Source of the DNA: Halomonas alkalisoli
Lineage (GTDB): Bacteria > Pseudomonadota > Gammaproteobacteria > Pseudomonadales > Halomonadaceae
NCBI RefSeq assembly: GCF_021412585.1
Contig: NZ_JAKCMI010000037.1
Span: 62,001 to 126,000 of the forward strand
Length of the DNA stretch: 64,000 nucleotides
Reading direction: 5' to 3'
Below are positions 36,763 to 51,787 of the stretch, piece after piece. Numbering within the stretch: the first letter of the stretch is position 1; the number at the start of each line of letters is the position of its first letter. The notes under the pieces are model-generated. The model had not been told where the DNA came from. It ran no database searches and saw nothing but the letters and a program-made list of their open reading frames with translations. A program made the position numbers and the translations under genes.

Positions 36763-37715
36763 GGCGCCTTCTCCTCGACCAGCGTCTCCTCCAGCCCGGC
36801 CGGAGGGAGCGGCTCAGCCAGCGGCCGCCCTCGACGGAACTCGACCATGGGACAGTCGGGAAGCGCCCGCTCACCGGTCCACTCGCCCAGGAACGCCAGC
36901 AGGTTGGGCCCCACTGGCTCCCGGGGCAGCCCCCAGACCTCGTCATAGAGCGAATCGACGAAGTGCAGGCCACAGGCCGGGGCCGTGACGTCGGAGAGGG
37001 TACGGTCCTTGAGTGCCATCAGTTCCGCCAGGTAATCGTCACCGCGGCCGCCACGCCCCACCGTCACCAGGGCGCCGACGATGTTACGGATCATATGATG
37101 GAGAAAGGCGTTGCCCTGGACGTCGACGACCACCAGGGACCCATGCCGGTGCACCTCGATGAAATGCACCTTGCGCCACGGTGTCTTGGACTGGCAGCCA
37201 GCAGCCCGGAAACTGGAGAAGTCATGCTCACCCACCAGCGCCTGGGCGGCCCGATGCATCGCCTCGGCGTCCAGCGGGTCGCGGCACCAGGTGACGTTGG
37301 CTCTCTCGAGTACCGGCCGACTCGGCTGGTTGAGGATGATGTAGCGGTAGCGCCGCGCCAGCGCCTTGAAGCGCGCATGAAAATCGTCCGGCACTTCATG
37401 CACCCAGCGCACCGCGATGTCCCGCGGCAGGTTGGCGTTCACGCCGAATACCCACGCTTTCTGCGAACGCGGCACCGGAGGATCGAAATGAACGATCTGG
37501 CGGGTGGCATGCACCCCGGAATCGGTGCGCCCGCTGCAGTGCACCGTCACCGGCTGGCTGGCGACCTTCGCCAGCGCCCGCTCCAGTTCGGCCTGTACCG
37601 AGGGTGCGTTCTTGAGGCGCTGCCAACCGCAGTAGGCGCTGCCATCGTATTCCACCCCCAGGGCCAGGCGGCCGCTGAGGGGGCTACGTTCATCGAGACG
37701 TCGAAAGAGGGTCAT
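36759..37715 (-). CDS. truA: tRNA pseudouridine synthase A
   Basis: Makes pseudouridine at positions 38-40 in tRNA anticodon arms. The catalytic Asp65 lies in HCSGRTDSGVHA, and LEYDG-type (VEYDGSAYCGWQ) and FHARFKALARRYRYII motifs are present. At 318 residues it is longer than E. coli TruA because of a C-terminal extension of about 40 residues (RGRPLAEPLPPAGLEETL). Seven bases after fimV and overlapping trpF: fimV-truA-trpF is the usual Pseudomonas order. Confidence 0.96.
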   Translation of the reverse strand: MTLFRRLDERSPLSGRLALGVEYDGSAYCGWQRLKNAPSVQAELERALAKVASQPVTVHCSGRTDSGVHATRQIVHFDPPVPRSQKAWVFGVNANLPRDIAVRWVHEVPDDFHARFKALARRYRYIILNQPSRPVLERANVTWCRDPLDAEAMHRAAQALVGEHDFSSFRAAGCQSKTPWRKVHFIEVHRHGSLVVVDVQGNAFLHHMIRNIVGALVTVGRGGRGDDYLAELMALKDRTLSDVTAPACGLHFVDSLYDEVWGLPREPVGPNLLAFLGEWTGERALPDCPMVEFRRGRPLAEPLPPAGLEETLVEEKAP

Positions 37716-37722
37716 TCGGCCA

Positions 37723-40389
<2,667 letters not shown>

Positions 40390-40560
40390 AGGTTCCCTTG
40401 CGCCGCTGTCGTCACCGACGTGCAGCAGTTCGTTTGATTTATTCTCAGGCAATGACCAAGCCAATACGAAATTTGTATCACATTCTCCCTAGTCTGTGTT
40501 TGCCCAGGCCCATGGTGACTCGTCTTTACCTGGTTTTCCCCAATTGCCATCTCCCCACAT

Positions 40561-40592
40561 GAAAACGGGGCGCTTCCCGAAAGAAGCGCCCC
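40561..40592 (-). terminator. Terminator of asd
   Basis: On the minus strand the stem GGGGCGCTT/AAGCGCCCC (40592-40584 and 40575-40567) is followed by GTTTTC, about 25 bases past the asd stop. It separates asd from fimV transcription. Confidence 0.85.
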
Positions 40593-40616
40593 GCCATCGC
40601 TAGTCCAAGCGTTGAA

Positions 40617-41729
40617 TCACTGTTCGCGCAGAATCTTCAGCATACGCTTGAGTGGTTCGGCAGCACCCCACAGAAGCTGATCGCCGGCAGTGAAGGCGGA
40701 GAGGTACTCACCCCCCATCTGCATCTTGCGCAGACGGCCCACCGGAACGGTCAAGGTGCCGGTGACAGCCGAAGGGGTCAGCCCGGCAATAGTGGCTTCC
40801 TTGTCGTTGGGGATCACCTTGACCCAGTCGTTGTGCCTGGCCAGGCGGTCCTCAATCTCATCTATCGGCACATCTTTCTTCAACTTGATGGTGAAGGCCT
40901 GGCTGTGGGAGCGCATGGCGCCGATTCGCACGCAAAGCCCGTCGATGGGGATCGGGTTGTCCTGCAGGCCGAGGATCTTGTTGGTCTCGACGGTTCCCTT
41001 CCACTCCTCCTTGCTCTGGCCGTTGTCGCGCTTGACGTCGATCCACGGCAGCAGGCTGCCGGCCAGGGGAGCGGTGAAATTATCGGTCGGGAACGCATCG
41101 CTCCGCATGGCCGCCGTGACCTTGCGGTCGATATCGAGAATCGCACTGGCCGGGTCGTCCAGCTCAGTGGCCACGCTGTCGCGCAGTGCACCCATCTGGT
41201 TGAGCAGCTCGCGCATGTGCTTGGCACCGGAGCCGGAAGCGGCCTGATAGGTCATGGAGGTCATCCACTCGATCAGGTCGGCCTCGAACAGGCCACCCAG
41301 GCTCATCAGCATCAGGCTGACGGTACAGTTGCCGCCGACGAAGGTCCTGGCGCCGCGGGAGAGCTGATCGTCGATCACCTTGCGGTTGACCGGATCGAGG
41401 ATGATGGTGGCCTCGTCCTCCATGCGCAGGGTGCTGGCGGCATCGATCCAGTAACCCTTCCAGCCGCCACCGCGCAGATCGCCATAGACCTGCTTGGTGT
41501 AGTCGCCACCCTGGCAGGTGATCACGACATCCAGCGCCTTGAGCTCGTCGATGTCGGTGGCATCCTTGAGCGGAGGAACGTCCACACCGATGTCCGGGCC
41601 GGGCTTGCCGACCTGGGAGGTGGTGAAGAAGATCGGCTCGATGCCGTCGAAGTCTCCATCCTCCTGCATGCGCTGCATGAGCACCGAACCCACCATGCCA
41701 CGCCAACCGACGAAACCGACTTTCAACAT
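40617..41729 (-). CDS. asd: Aspartate-semialdehyde dehydrogenase
   Basis: NADPH-dependent enzyme at the branch to lysine, methionine and threonine; also required for diaminopimelate of the cell wall. Catalytic Cys135 in [10 protein letters not shown] (same number as in E. coli), N-terminal dinucleotide motif [15 protein letters not shown] start at the ATG at 41729 because AGGAGG lies 7 bases upstream, giving 370 residues; the longer frame to 41762 lacks support. It has its own terminator and lies between leuB and fimV as in Pseudomonas. Confidence 0.97.
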   Translation of the reverse strand: MLKVGFVGWRGMVGSVLMQRMQEDGDFDGIEPIFFTTSQVGKPGPDIGVDVPPLKDATDIDELKALDVVITCQGGDYTKQVYGDLRGGGWKGYWIDAASTLRMEDEATIILDPVNRKVIDDQLSRGARTFVGGNCTVSLMLMSLGGLFEADLIEWMTSMTYQAASGSGAKHMRELLNQMGALRDSVATELDDPASAILDIDRKVTAAMRSDAFPTDNFTAPLAGSLLPWIDVKRDNGQSKEEWKGTVETNKILGLQDNPIPIDGLCVRIGAMRSHSQAFTIKLKKDVPIDEIEDRLARHNDWVKVIPNDKEATIAGLTPSAVTGTLTVPVGRLRKMQMGGEYLSAFTAGDQLLWGAAEPLKRMLKILREQ

Positions 41730-41795
41730 GTGAAGTCCTCCTGAAAAGTATGAACCAGCCATTATACAGAATTGCGCCGGGTCTTTTTAGCCGCA

Positions 41796-41838
41796 CCTGT
41801 CGCGAGACAGGCTTGCCTGGGGCGTCCGCCCCTACGAG
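41796..41838. repeat. REP-like palindromic element between leuB and asd
   Basis: Three short palindromes in a row: CCTGTCGCGAGACAGG (41797-41812 approximately), CAGGCTTGCCTG and GGGGCG-TC-CGCCCC (41819-41832). Located just past the leuB stop, it may stop leuB transcription or stabilise mRNA ends, as REP sequences do. Confidence 0.5.
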
Positions 41839-41867
41839 GATAGCGGGCATAGCCCCCGGCCTGCGTA

Positions 41868-42947
41868 TCAAATTGCGTCGAAGGCCCTCAGCACGGCGTC
41901 ACCCATTTCACTGGTGGAGACGGTACGCGTCCCCTCGGAGGCAATATCGGCGGTTCTCAGGCCGTCGTCCAGCACCTTGCCCACGGCCGCTTCGATACGC
42001 TCGGCCAGCGCAGGCTCGCCTAGGGAATAGCGCAGCAGCATCGCCACCGAGAGAATGGTGGCCAGCGGATTGGCCACGTTCTGGCCGGCGATGTCCGGCG
42101 CGCTGCCGTGGCAAGGTTCATACATGCCCTGGCCGCTCTCGTTGAGCGAAGCTGAGGGCAGCATGCCGATGGAGCCGGTCAGCATCGCCGCGGCATCCGA
42201 CAGGATATCACCGAACATGTTGCCGGTGACCATCACGTCAAACTGCTTGGGCGCGCGCACCAGCTGCATGGCCGCATTGTCCACGTACATGTGCGAGAGC
42301 TCGACATCGGGATACTCCGGCGCCAGGCGCTCCATGACCTCGCGCCACAGGATGGTAACCTCGAGCACATTGGCTTTGTCGACGCTACACAGGCGCTTGC
42401 CGCGCTTCTGTGCCATTTCGAAGGCGACCCGACCGATGCGCTCGATCTCGCTCTCGGAATAGATATAGGTATTGAAGCCGACCCGCTCGCCGTTGCGCAC
42501 CTCGATGCCACGCGGCTGGCCGAAGTAGATGCCGCCGGTGAGCTCGCGGACGATCATGATGTCAAGACCGGCCACCAGCTCGGGCTTGAGACTGGAGGCG
42601 GAGGCGAGCTGCGGATAGGTGATGGCCGGGCGCAGGTTACCGAACAGGCCGAGGTTCTTGCGCAGGCCGAGCAGGCCCTTCTCGGGGCGCTTGGTGAGAT
42701 CCTCGAGCTTGTCCCACTTGGGACCACCCACGGCACCGAGCAGGATGGCATCGGCGGCCTTGGCCTTGTCCAGGGTCACCGCGGGCAGCGGCTCGCCGTG
42801 TTCGTCGTAGGCGCTGCCACCGACCAGGCCTTCTTCCACCTCGACGTCGAGGCCGCGGGCCTGGCAGGCGGCCAGGATGCGGCTCGCCTGGGCAGTGATC
42901 TCGGGGCCGATGCCGTCGCCCGGCAGTACCAGAATCTTGCGTGTCAT
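41868..42947 (-). CDS. leuB: 3-isopropylmalate dehydrogenase
   Basis: NAD-dependent oxidative decarboxylation of 3-isopropylmalate in leucine synthesis; 359 residues. Motifs: GDGIGPEI at the N-terminus, the substrate Arg cluster [14 protein letters not shown], the Tyr/Lys pair in the ELTGGIYFG and KANVLE regions, and the metal Asp in [13 protein letters not shown]. It follows leuD after 237 bases that hold a hairpin repeat. Confidence 0.98.
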   Translation of the reverse strand: MTRKILVLPGDGIGPEITAQASRILAACQARGLDVEVEEGLVGGSAYDEHGEPLPAVTLDKAKAADAILLGAVGGPKWDKLEDLTKRPEKGLLGLRKNLGLFGNLRPAITYPQLASASSLKPELVAGLDIMIVRELTGGIYFGQPRGIEVRNGERVGFNTYIYSESEIERIGRVAFEMAQKRGKRLCSVDKANVLEVTILWREVMERLAPEYPDVELSHMYVDNAAMQLVRAPKQFDVMVTGNMFGDILSDAAAMLTGSIGMLPSASLNESGQGMYEPCHGSAPDIAGQNVANPLATILSVAMLLRYSLGEPALAERIEAAVGKVLDDGLRTADIASEGTRTVSTSEMGDAVLRAFDAI

Positions 42948-43020
42948 GTGTTATTCAATCCTTGTCCTTGCCTTTCTTTAGCGAATGGCGGCAGGCTGCA
43001 CGGCGACAGGCCTGCGAGGA

Positions 43021-43157
43021 GGCCTGCCGCCGGATCAGCCCCGCGGGGCGCCGGGGGCAAGCCGGAGAGGAGGTCTTTTGCCATGGATGGCAAAAGTAGC
43101 GCCCAGGGATGGGTTCACAGCGCATCCTCGCAGGCCTGCCACCGGATCAGCCCCGCG
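43021..43157. repeat. Hairpin repeat copy 1 (leuD-leuB gap)
   Basis: A repeat of about 100 bases (43045-43144) matching the element at 45376-45476. At its centre is CTTTTGCCA-TGGA-TGGCAAAAG (43075-43096), a 9-bp perfect stem, and outer arms (GCCGGGGGCAAGCC... and the complement of ...GCAGGCCTGCCACCGG) pair imperfectly. It is additionally bracketed by a 25-base direct repeat, 43021-43045 and 43133-43157, that agrees at 24 positions. No coding potential. Confidence 0.8.
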
Positions 43158-43184
43158 CCTCCAGCGGATTCAGCATGTAAAGAG

Positions 43185-43838
43185 TCAGGCCTGAGCGCTA
43201 TCGCGGAACAGCCAGGGCCGCGCGGCACGATGGCGCTGTTCGAAAGCGCGGATGGCATCCTCGTCCTTGAGAGTCAGGCCGATATCATCGAGCCCCTCGA
43301 GCAGGCAGTGCTTGCGGAACCCATCGACCTCGAACTCGAAGATCTCGCCGGAGGGCGTGATCACCCGCTGGTTCTCCAGATCGACGTCGAGGCGATAGCC
43401 TTCGCTGGCTTCCACCTCGGCGAAGAGGCGATCGATCGTCTCCTCTCCCAGCGTGACCAGCAACAGGCCGTTCTTGAAGGCGTTGTTGTAGAAGATGTCG
43501 GCGAAGCTCGGCGCGATCACCACACGAAAGCCGAAGTCCTCCAGCGCCCAGGGAGCGTGCTCGCGGGAGCTGCCGCAGCCGAAGTTGCGCCGCGTCAGCA
43601 GGATGCTGGCGCCCTGGTAGCGCGCCTGGTTGAGCACGAAATCGGGATTCACCGGACGCTGCGAGCAGTCCTGGCCGGGCTGCCCCTCGTCGAGGTAGCG
43701 CAGCTCGTCGAAGAGATTGACGCCGAAGCCGGTACGCTTGATCGACTTGAGGAACTGCTTCGGGATGATCAGGTCGGTGTCGACATTGGCCCGGTCCAGC
43801 GGCGCGACGAGGCCTTCGGTGCGTTCAAACTTGTTCAT
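43185..43838 (-). CDS. leuD: 3-isopropylmalate dehydratase small subunit
   Basis: Swivel-domain subunit of the isopropylmalate isomerase (with LeuC). 217 residues, normal. Motifs: [17 protein letters not shown] near the N-terminus and the substrate loop [15 protein letters not shown]. Starts 3 bases after the leuC stop, so the subunits are coupled. Confidence 0.97.
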   Translation of the reverse strand: MNKFERTEGLVAPLDRANVDTDLIIPKQFLKSIKRTGFGVNLFDELRYLDEGQPGQDCSQRPVNPDFVLNQARYQGASILLTRRNFGCGSSREHAPWALEDFGFRVVIAPSFADIFYNNAFKNGLLLVTLGEETIDRLFAEVEASEGYRLDVDLENQRVITPSGEIFEFEVDGFRKHCLLEGLDDIGLTLKDEDAIRAFEQRHRAARPWLFRDSAQA

Positions 43839-43841
43839 GGC

Positions 43842-45287
43842 TCAGGCCTCCTCTGCTACGGGCTGGTCGTCCAAACGACGCACATCGACAAAATGACCGG
43901 CAATGGCGGCGGCGGCGGCCATGGCCGGGCTGACCAGGTGGGTACGCCCGCCGTAGCCCTGGCGACCTTCGAAGTTGCGGTTCGAGGTAGAGGCGCAGTG
44001 CTCGCCGGCGCCGAGCTTGTCGGCATTCATGGCCAGGCACATGGAGCAGCCCGGCTCGCGCCATTCGAAACCGGCCTCGATGAAGATCTTGTCCAGGCCC
44101 TCGGCCTCGGCCTGACGCTTCACCAGGCCCGAGCCCGGCACGACCATGGCCAGTTGAATGGAGTCGGCCACCTTCTTGCCGCGGGCCACCTTGGCGGCCT
44201 CGCGGAGGTCCTCGATGCGCGAATTGGTGCAGGAACCGATGAAGACCTTATCGAGGCGAATATCAGTAATCTTCTGCCTGGGCTTGAGGCCCATGTACTC
44301 CAGCGCCCGGGTGTAGCCGCGGCGCACGGTGTCGTCACCGGCCTCGGCCGGGTCGGGGACCTCGCCGGAGATGCCGGTGACCATCTCGGGACTGGTGCCC
44401 CAGCTGACCTGGGGTTCGATCTCGGCGGCATCGAGCTCCACCACCTTGTCGAAGACGGCGTCGCTGTCCGAAACCAGGTTGCGCCAGTCGGCCACGGCAG
44501 CGCCCCACAGCTCACCGGACGGGGCAAAGGGTCGGTTGCCGAGGTAGTCGATAGTGGTCTCGTCCACTGCGATCAACCCAACCCGGGCGCCGGCCTCGAT
44601 GGCCATGTTGCACACGGTCATGCGGCCTTCCATGGAAAGGTCGCGAATCGCGCTGCCGGCGAACTCGATGGCGTAACCGGTGCCTCCGGCGGTGCCGATC
44701 TTGCCGATGATGGCCAGCACCACATCCTTGGCGGTGACACCCGCGCCGAGCTTGCCCTCGACCCGAACCTGCATGTTCTTCATTTTCTGCGCCAGCAGGC
44801 ACTGGGTGGCAAGCACGTGCTCCACCTCGGAGGTGCCGATGCCATGCGCAAGGGCCGCAAAGGCGCCGTGGGTGGCGGTATGAGAGTCGCCACAGACCAC
44901 GGTCATCCCCGGCAGGGTAGCGCCCTGCTCCGGCCCCACCACGTGGACGATGCCCTGGCGCGGGTCGTTGATCTTGAACTCCTCGATGCCGAACTCGACG
45001 CAGTTGTCATCAAGCGTCTGCACCTGGATCAGCGACACCGGATCCTTGATGCCGGCGTTGCCTTCGGCACGCTCCTTGAGCGTCGTCGGCACGTTGTGGT
45101 CAGGCGTTGCCAGGTTGGCGTCGAGCCGCCACGGCTTGCGCCCGGCCAGGCGCAGCCCCTCGAAGGCCTGCGGCGAAGTCACTTCGTGGAGCAACTGGCG
45201 GTCGATGTAGATCAGTGCGGTGCCGTCGTCGCGCTCCTTCACCAGGTGCTGCGACCACAGCTTGTCGTAGAGTGTCTGGCCTGCCAT
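43842..45287 (-). CDS. leuC: 3-isopropylmalate dehydratase large subunit
   Basis: Aconitase-family subunit with a [4Fe-4S] cluster that interconverts 2- and 3-isopropylmalate. 481 residues. Cluster cysteines are visible in [12 protein letters not shown] and [13 protein letters not shown], and [18 protein letters not shown] is the typical active-site segment. First gene of leuC-leuD-leuB; its 5' leader contains hairpin repeat copy 2, and a LysR gene is divergent. Confidence 0.98.
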   Translation of the reverse strand: MAGQTLYDKLWSQHLVKERDDGTALIYIDRQLLHEVTSPQAFEGLRLAGRKPWRLDANLATPDHNVPTTLKERAEGNAGIKDPVSLIQVQTLDDNCVEFGIEEFKINDPRQGIVHVVGPEQGATLPGMTVVCGDSHTATHGAFAALAHGIGTSEVEHVLATQCLLAQKMKNMQVRVEGKLGAGVTAKDVVLAIIGKIGTAGGTGYAIEFAGSAIRDLSMEGRMTVCNMAIEAGARVGLIAVDETTIDYLGNRPFAPSGELWGAAVADWRNLVSDSDAVFDKVVELDAAEIEPQVSWGTSPEMVTGISGEVPDPAEAGDDTVRRGYTRALEYMGLKPRQKITDIRLDKVFIGSCTNSRIEDLREAAKVARGKKVADSIQLAMVVPGSGLVKRQAEAEGLDKIFIEAGFEWREPGCSMCLAMNADKLGAGEHCASTSNRNFEGRQGYGGRTHLVSPAMAAAAAIAGHFVDVRRLDDQPVAEEA

Positions 45288-45375
45288 ATCGTTCTCCCGG
45301 GCTCTGGGGCCCTTTGCCTGTCCGGTCTTGTATTGACGTTCTGCTTCAGGTGGCCATTGCAGCAGCGCTAGCCAA

Positions 45376-45476
45376 GGGGCGCCGGGGACAGGTCGGAGAG
45401 GGGGTCATTTGCCATGGATGGCAAATGTAGCGTCCAGGGATGGATTCACAGCGCCCCCTCGAAGACCTTGTCGCCG
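45376..45476. repeat. Hairpin repeat copy 2 (leuC leader)
   Basis: About 100 bases similar to the copy at 43045-43144. The central stem is CATTTGCCA-TGGA-TGGCAAATG (45406-45427). Compared with copy 1, the left arm has A for T and the right arm T for A at the paired position, so the stem is kept. Outer arms GCCGGGGACAGGTC and the complement of GACCTTGTCGCCGGC also pair. Confidence 0.8.
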
Positions 45477-45564
45477 GCAAAGCCCCTGCCACATAGGTTG
45501 GCCGATTGACAGTCAGTCTTGCGCGACTCGACCATAAAAGCAATTCATGTTATTTATTCATTGG

Positions 45565-45579
45565 ATTCCATATTGGAAT
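45565..45579. promoter_or_regulatory. LysR-type operator (T-N11-A box)
   Basis: ATTCCA-TAT-TGGAAT is a perfect inverted repeat containing T-N11-A, the pattern of LysR-family binding sites, 37 bases before the lysR GTG and on the leuC side of the divergent region. A target of the adjacent regulator by inference. Confidence 0.6.
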
Positions 45580-45615
45580 ACCAGTTGAAAGACATCACTT
45601 CGACAAGGGAAGCCC

Positions 45616-46503
45616 GTGGATACCCAGAGCCTTCAGGCCTTTCTCGCCGTGGCCGACAGCGGCAGTTTCTCCCGGGCGGGCGAGCAGTTGCACCTGACCC
45701 AGCCTGCGGTCTCCAAGCGGATCGCCACGCTGGAAGACCAGATCGACGCCCGCCTGTTCGATCGCATCGGCCGCCGCGTCACGCTGACCGAAGCCGGTCG
45801 AATCCTGCTGCCGCGCGCCCGGCAGATCCTGGTCATGGTGGACGACAGCCGACGGGCGCTGGTCAATCTTGGTGGCAGCGTCGCCGGTAGCCTGACCCTC
45901 GCCACCAGTCACCATATCGGCCTTCATCGCCTGCCGCCGCTGCTCAAGGCCTATACCCGCAACCATCCGGAAGTGCGCCTGGACCTGCAGTTCCTCGACT
46001 CCGAGCAGGCCTACCAGGGGGTACTCGACGGTGAACTGGAACTCGCCGTGGTGACGCTCGCGCCACACCCGGACCCGCAGCTCGAAGTGGTGCCAGTGTG
46101 GGACGACCGGCTCTGCTTCGTCTGCGCCCATGACCACCCGTTAGCCGGACAGCCCCGACTGTCGTTGCACGAACTCTGTGCCTTCGATGCCGTGCTGCCG
46201 GGCCCGATGACCTTCACCCGCACCCTGATCGAGACCCGTTTCGCCTCGGCCGGCCTCTCCCTGCCAGTTGCGCTCTCTACCAACTATCTGGAAACGCTGA
46301 AGATGATGACCGCCATCGGCCTGGGCTGGAGCCTGCTGCCTGAGCGACTGGTGGCCGGCGAACTCCATGAGCTGGTGGTGGACCATCCTCCTATCCACCG
46401 CTCCCTGGGCTATCTGATGCACAAGAGCCGCACCCTCTCCAATGCGGCCAGGGCCATGCTTGGCCTGCTGGAAGCGGCTCGCGACGAAGCAAGCCGGGAC
46501 TGA
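45616..46503 (+). CDS. LysR family transcriptional regulator next to leuC
   Basis: A 295-residue regulator: N-terminal winged helix (about 1-60, FLAVADSGSFSRAGEQLHLTQPAVSKRI) and a periplasmic-binding-protein-like effector domain (about 90-290). Start GTG at 45616 with an AAGGGA site. A LysR gene divergent from leuC is common in pseudomonads, so control of leuCDB is likely, but the effector is unknown. A T-N11-A box lies 37 bases upstream. Confidence 0.88.
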   Translation: MDTQSLQAFLAVADSGSFSRAGEQLHLTQPAVSKRIATLEDQIDARLFDRIGRRVTLTEAGRILLPRARQILVMVDDSRRALVNLGGSVAGSLTLATSHHIGLHRLPPLLKAYTRNHPEVRLDLQFLDSEQAYQGVLDGELELAVVTLAPHPDPQLEVVPVWDDRLCFVCAHDHPLAGQPRLSLHELCAFDAVLPGPMTFTRTLIETRFASAGLSLPVALSTNYLETLKMMTAIGLGWSLLPERLVAGELHELVVDHPPIHRSLGYLMHKSRTLSNAARAMLGLLEAARDEASRD

Positions 46504-46573
46504 CCCGGGCGTATCTTGTTAGACTGCTTATCAAACTGTAGACCAGCCTTTCGAGACGGAGCCTCTCGTCGAC

Positions 46574-47902
46574 GTGACCTCGCCTTCATCGACAGCACCT
46601 TCATCACGCCACACCCTGGCCGGAACCCTGATCCTGCTCGGCCTGCTGCTGCAGATCCTGGGCTTCGTCGATCTGCTGCCGCTCCCCCATCTGGTTGGCT
46701 ACAGCTTCTGGCTGGCAACGGCACTGCTGTGGCCCGACACGCCCCTCCGTACCCGCTGGCAGGCCGGGGTCCTCGCCGCCATCGGGCTGGGGCTGCTGGT
46801 GCTGGCCCGGCTGCGCTACGATGCCGCCATTGCCTGGCCGGCCGTGCTGGATGGCAACACCTACGTGGTCGCCATGCTGGTGGGGGTCAGTTTCATCGGG
46901 CTGATCGGCAACCGCAGCGGTTCGAAGCGACCGCTGGGCCGACCTGTCACCGGGAGTCGCGGCACCGCCGGTACCTGGCTGGGCGTTCATATGCTCGGCA
47001 CCATCCTCAATCTATCGACCGTGTTCATGATCGGTGATCGGCTAGCTCGACGCGGTCCCTTGACCACGCCGCAATTGCTGGCACTCAACCGGGGGCTCTC
47101 CAGCGCCGCCCTCTGGTCGCCCTTCTTCGCCTCCATGGGGGTAGTGATGACGCTGGCCCCGGCGCTCGAGTACTCCCGGGTACTGGCCATCGGCCTGCCG
47201 CTGGCGCTGCTCAGCGGGGCACTGACCACCTTCGAGCTATCGCGTCGCTTCGATCTCGCGGAGGTGGCAGGGTTCTCGCTTTCACCCCGCAGCCTGCTGA
47301 TGCCGCTGAGCATGGCCGCCCTGGTGATGCTGTTTCACTATCGCCTGACACCTCAGTTGGGCATCGTCAGCATCATCACCTTCCTGCTGCCCGCCGTGGC
47401 ACTGGCCAGCAACCTGCCCGCCGGCCCCCGCTGGACGCTGTATCGCGTTCGTCAGCATACCCTGATGCGACTACCCGCCATGCGCGGGGAGATTACGCTG
47501 TTCCTGTCAGCCGGGCTGCTGACCCTCGGCCTCTCCACCGCCATTGCCGCGGCAACCGGCAGTGAATGGACACTGTTCGACCACTTTGGCGCCAGGGAAG
47601 CAATCTTCAGCTTTCTGGCCATTGTCGCCAGCGCCATCGTCGGGCTGCACCCCATCATCGGCGTCTCGGTGTTGGCTTCGATGCTCGACCTGGGCGCGGA
47701 CCGCCAGACCCTGTTCGCCTTCACGGCCCTGGCCTCCTGGGCGGTCGGCACCTCGGTGGGGCCGCTGTCTGGCATCAACCTCTCGCTGCAGGGGCGCTAC
47801 GGCGTCAGCGGCTACCGCATGATGAAACACAACCTACTCTACGCGCTGATCATGAGCAGTCTGGTGGTGGCCGCCCTTCTGCTACTGGATCGAATTTGGT
47901 AG
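46574..47902 (+). CDS. Multi-pass membrane protein of unknown function
   Basis: A 442-residue hydrophobic protein with about 10-12 predicted helices and short loops; start GTG at 46574. Segments such as GTWLGVHMLGTILNLSTVFMIGDRL, LSSAALWSPFFASMGVVMT and GLHPIIGVSVLASML have the look of ion-transporter or permease half-helices, including a Ser/Gly-rich near-C-terminal part (GTSVGPLSGINLSLQGRYG). I recognise no named family with certainty. It follows lysR by 70 bases on the same strand and could be cotranscribed with it. Confidence 0.7.
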   Translation: MTSPSSTAPSSRHTLAGTLILLGLLLQILGFVDLLPLPHLVGYSFWLATALLWPDTPLRTRWQAGVLAAIGLGLLVLARLRYDAAIAWPAVLDGNTYVVAMLVGVSFIGLIGNRSGSKRPLGRPVTGSRGTAGTWLGVHMLGTILNLSTVFMIGDRLARRGPLTTPQLLALNRGLSSAALWSPFFASMGVVMTLAPALEYSRVLAIGLPLALLSGALTTFELSRRFDLAEVAGFSLSPRSLLMPLSMAALVMLFHYRLTPQLGIVSIITFLLPAVALASNLPAGPRWTLYRVRQHTLMRLPAMRGEITLFLSAGLLTLGLSTAIAAATGSEWTLFDHFGAREAIFSFLAIVASAIVGLHPIIGVSVLASMLDLGADRQTLFAFTALASWAVGTSVGPLSGINLSLQGRYGVSGYRMMKHNLLYALIMSSLVVAALLLLDRIW

Positions 47903-47938
47903 ACCACCCCGGCGCCCCCCTCGCACTCCAGGACACGA

Positions 47939-48454
47939 TCACTCCGAAACGCGATAGAAATAGCGATGCCCGCACTGGTGGCAAGGTTCTATGCGCGTCA
48001 CACCTTCCAGTTCGACCACGGCATCGCAGTGGACGCAGGCCATGCGCCCCGGGGCAGCCATCTCGCCCTCGCAGTAGTCGGCGCGGGACGCCTCCAGGTC
48101 CTCTTCGAAACGCAACCGCTCGACCTTGCTACGATCGGCGATGGAGAACAGCGCTTCCACCACGCGCCGCGACAGCTGGTCGAGATCGATGCCCAGCCAG
48201 GTGGCGACGCTATGACCACCGGCATGGAGATAGCGGCGCATGTCGACCAGGTCACGCTCGACCCAGGCGCGCAGCAAGGCCAACTCGTCCTTGGTGAACT
48301 CCTCGAGCTCGGCCTCGAACTCAACGGCATCGTCGAGTTCCTGCTGCAGGTTCTCCCAGGTCAGCTCCTTGGCGCCATCACGCAGCCTATCCAGCATGCG
48401 CTCGTAGGCTTCGCGCAGCCGGTGTTCGCGATTGAGGTCGGGACGTTCGCTCAT
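47939..48454 (-). CDS. Zinc-ribbon protein of the DUF1451/YbeL family
   Basis: A 171-residue protein with a long charged helical part (about 1-120) and a C-terminal zinc ribbon with CVHC and CHQC, as in E. coli YbeL. Function unknown. The start at 48454 follows GAGGAGAAGAGC; the frame runs 26 codons further upstream without an RBS. It is divergent from leuS, as ybeL lies near leuS in other gammaproteobacteria, which supports the family call. Confidence 0.88.
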   Translation of the reverse strand: MSERPDLNREHRLREAYERMLDRLRDGAKELTWENLQQELDDAVEFEAELEEFTKDELALLRAWVERDLVDMRRYLHAGGHSVATWLGIDLDQLSRRVVEALFSIADRSKVERLRFEEDLEASRADYCEGEMAAPGRMACVHCDAVVELEGVTRIEPCHQCGHRYFYRVSE

Positions 48455-48653
48455 GCTCTTCTCCTCGAAGCGGCTCGCAGGCGGGGTCGGGCATGGCCGG
48501 CCCTGCCCTAGTGGGGTATCCTTGGTTACCATTTAGACGACATCTAGCCGTCAGTTCAACGTTTTATCGCCAAGATGCGATCAACGCCTGACGCCGGACA
48601 AGACTCCGCCGACCCGCACCGTGCCCTGTCACGGTGCCCGACATTCAAGGTAA

Positions 48654-51272
<2,619 letters not shown>

Positions 51273-51291
51273 CACGTAAAGGAGTCGATCA

Positions 51292-51777
51292 ATGCAGCGA
51301 CGCACCTTCCTCGGGCTATTGTTGACCGGGAGCGCCAGTCTCGGCCTCACAGGCTGCGGCTATCGCCTGCGCGGTCTCGATACGCCTGGCCCGGCCCTCA
51401 GCGAGCTTGCCATCGCCGGTAGCGACAGCGATCTTGCCGGCATGGTGCGGGAAAGGCTGGAGTCCGGCGACACCCGTGTGCACGCCCAGGCGCCATTGGT
51501 GTTGAACCTGGGTGCCGAGGAGTTCCGTGAGCGCCCCCTTGGCATCCAGGGAACGGGGCCCCGCGAGCTGGAAATGGCGCTCCGGCTGCCCTACTCGGTT
51601 CAGCGACGCTCCGACGGTGCCTATCGACTGCCTCAGCAGCAGCTCGAGGTCGTCACCCGCTTCACGGTCAGCGATGACAATCTCTTGGCTCAAGAGGATC
51701 TCCGCGAGGAGGCCCGGCAGGAGCTGCGGCGCGATGCCACCCGCCGGCTTCTGGACCGGCTGCGCTCACTGGAGTGA
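51292..51777 (+). CDS. lptE: LPS-assembly lipoprotein LptE
   Basis: Outer-membrane lipoprotein that plugs LptD in the lipopolysaccharide export channel. 161 residues. Twin-Arg-like N-terminus, then a lipobox ending LTGC with the lipidated Cys22, directly followed by GYRLRG, the signature start of mature LptE. Ends 10 bases before holA. Confidence 0.93.
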   Translation: MQRRTFLGLLLTGSASLGLTGCGYRLRGLDTPGPALSELAIAGSDSDLAGMVRERLESGDTRVHAQAPLVLNLGAEEFRERPLGIQGTGPRELEMALRLPYSVQRRSDGAYRLPQQQLEVVTRFTVSDDNLLAQEDLREEARQELRRDATRRLLDRLRSLE

Positions 51778-51787
51778 CGAGTAGACG

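Larger units (their letters stand above)
45288..45615. other. leuC-lysR divergent control region
   Basis: 328 bases without a gene. The leuC-proximal part holds hairpin repeat copy 2 (45376-45476); the lysR-proximal part is AT-rich and carries a T-N11-A palindrome (45565-45579). TTGACA occurs at 45506-45511 but without a convincing -10 at proper spacing. Confidence 0.6.

Noticed and set aside
42291-45371. A 1026-codon open frame on the plus strand
   Set aside because: Antisense to leuB, leuD and leuC and crosses their intergenic repeats; its translation has no recognisable domain.
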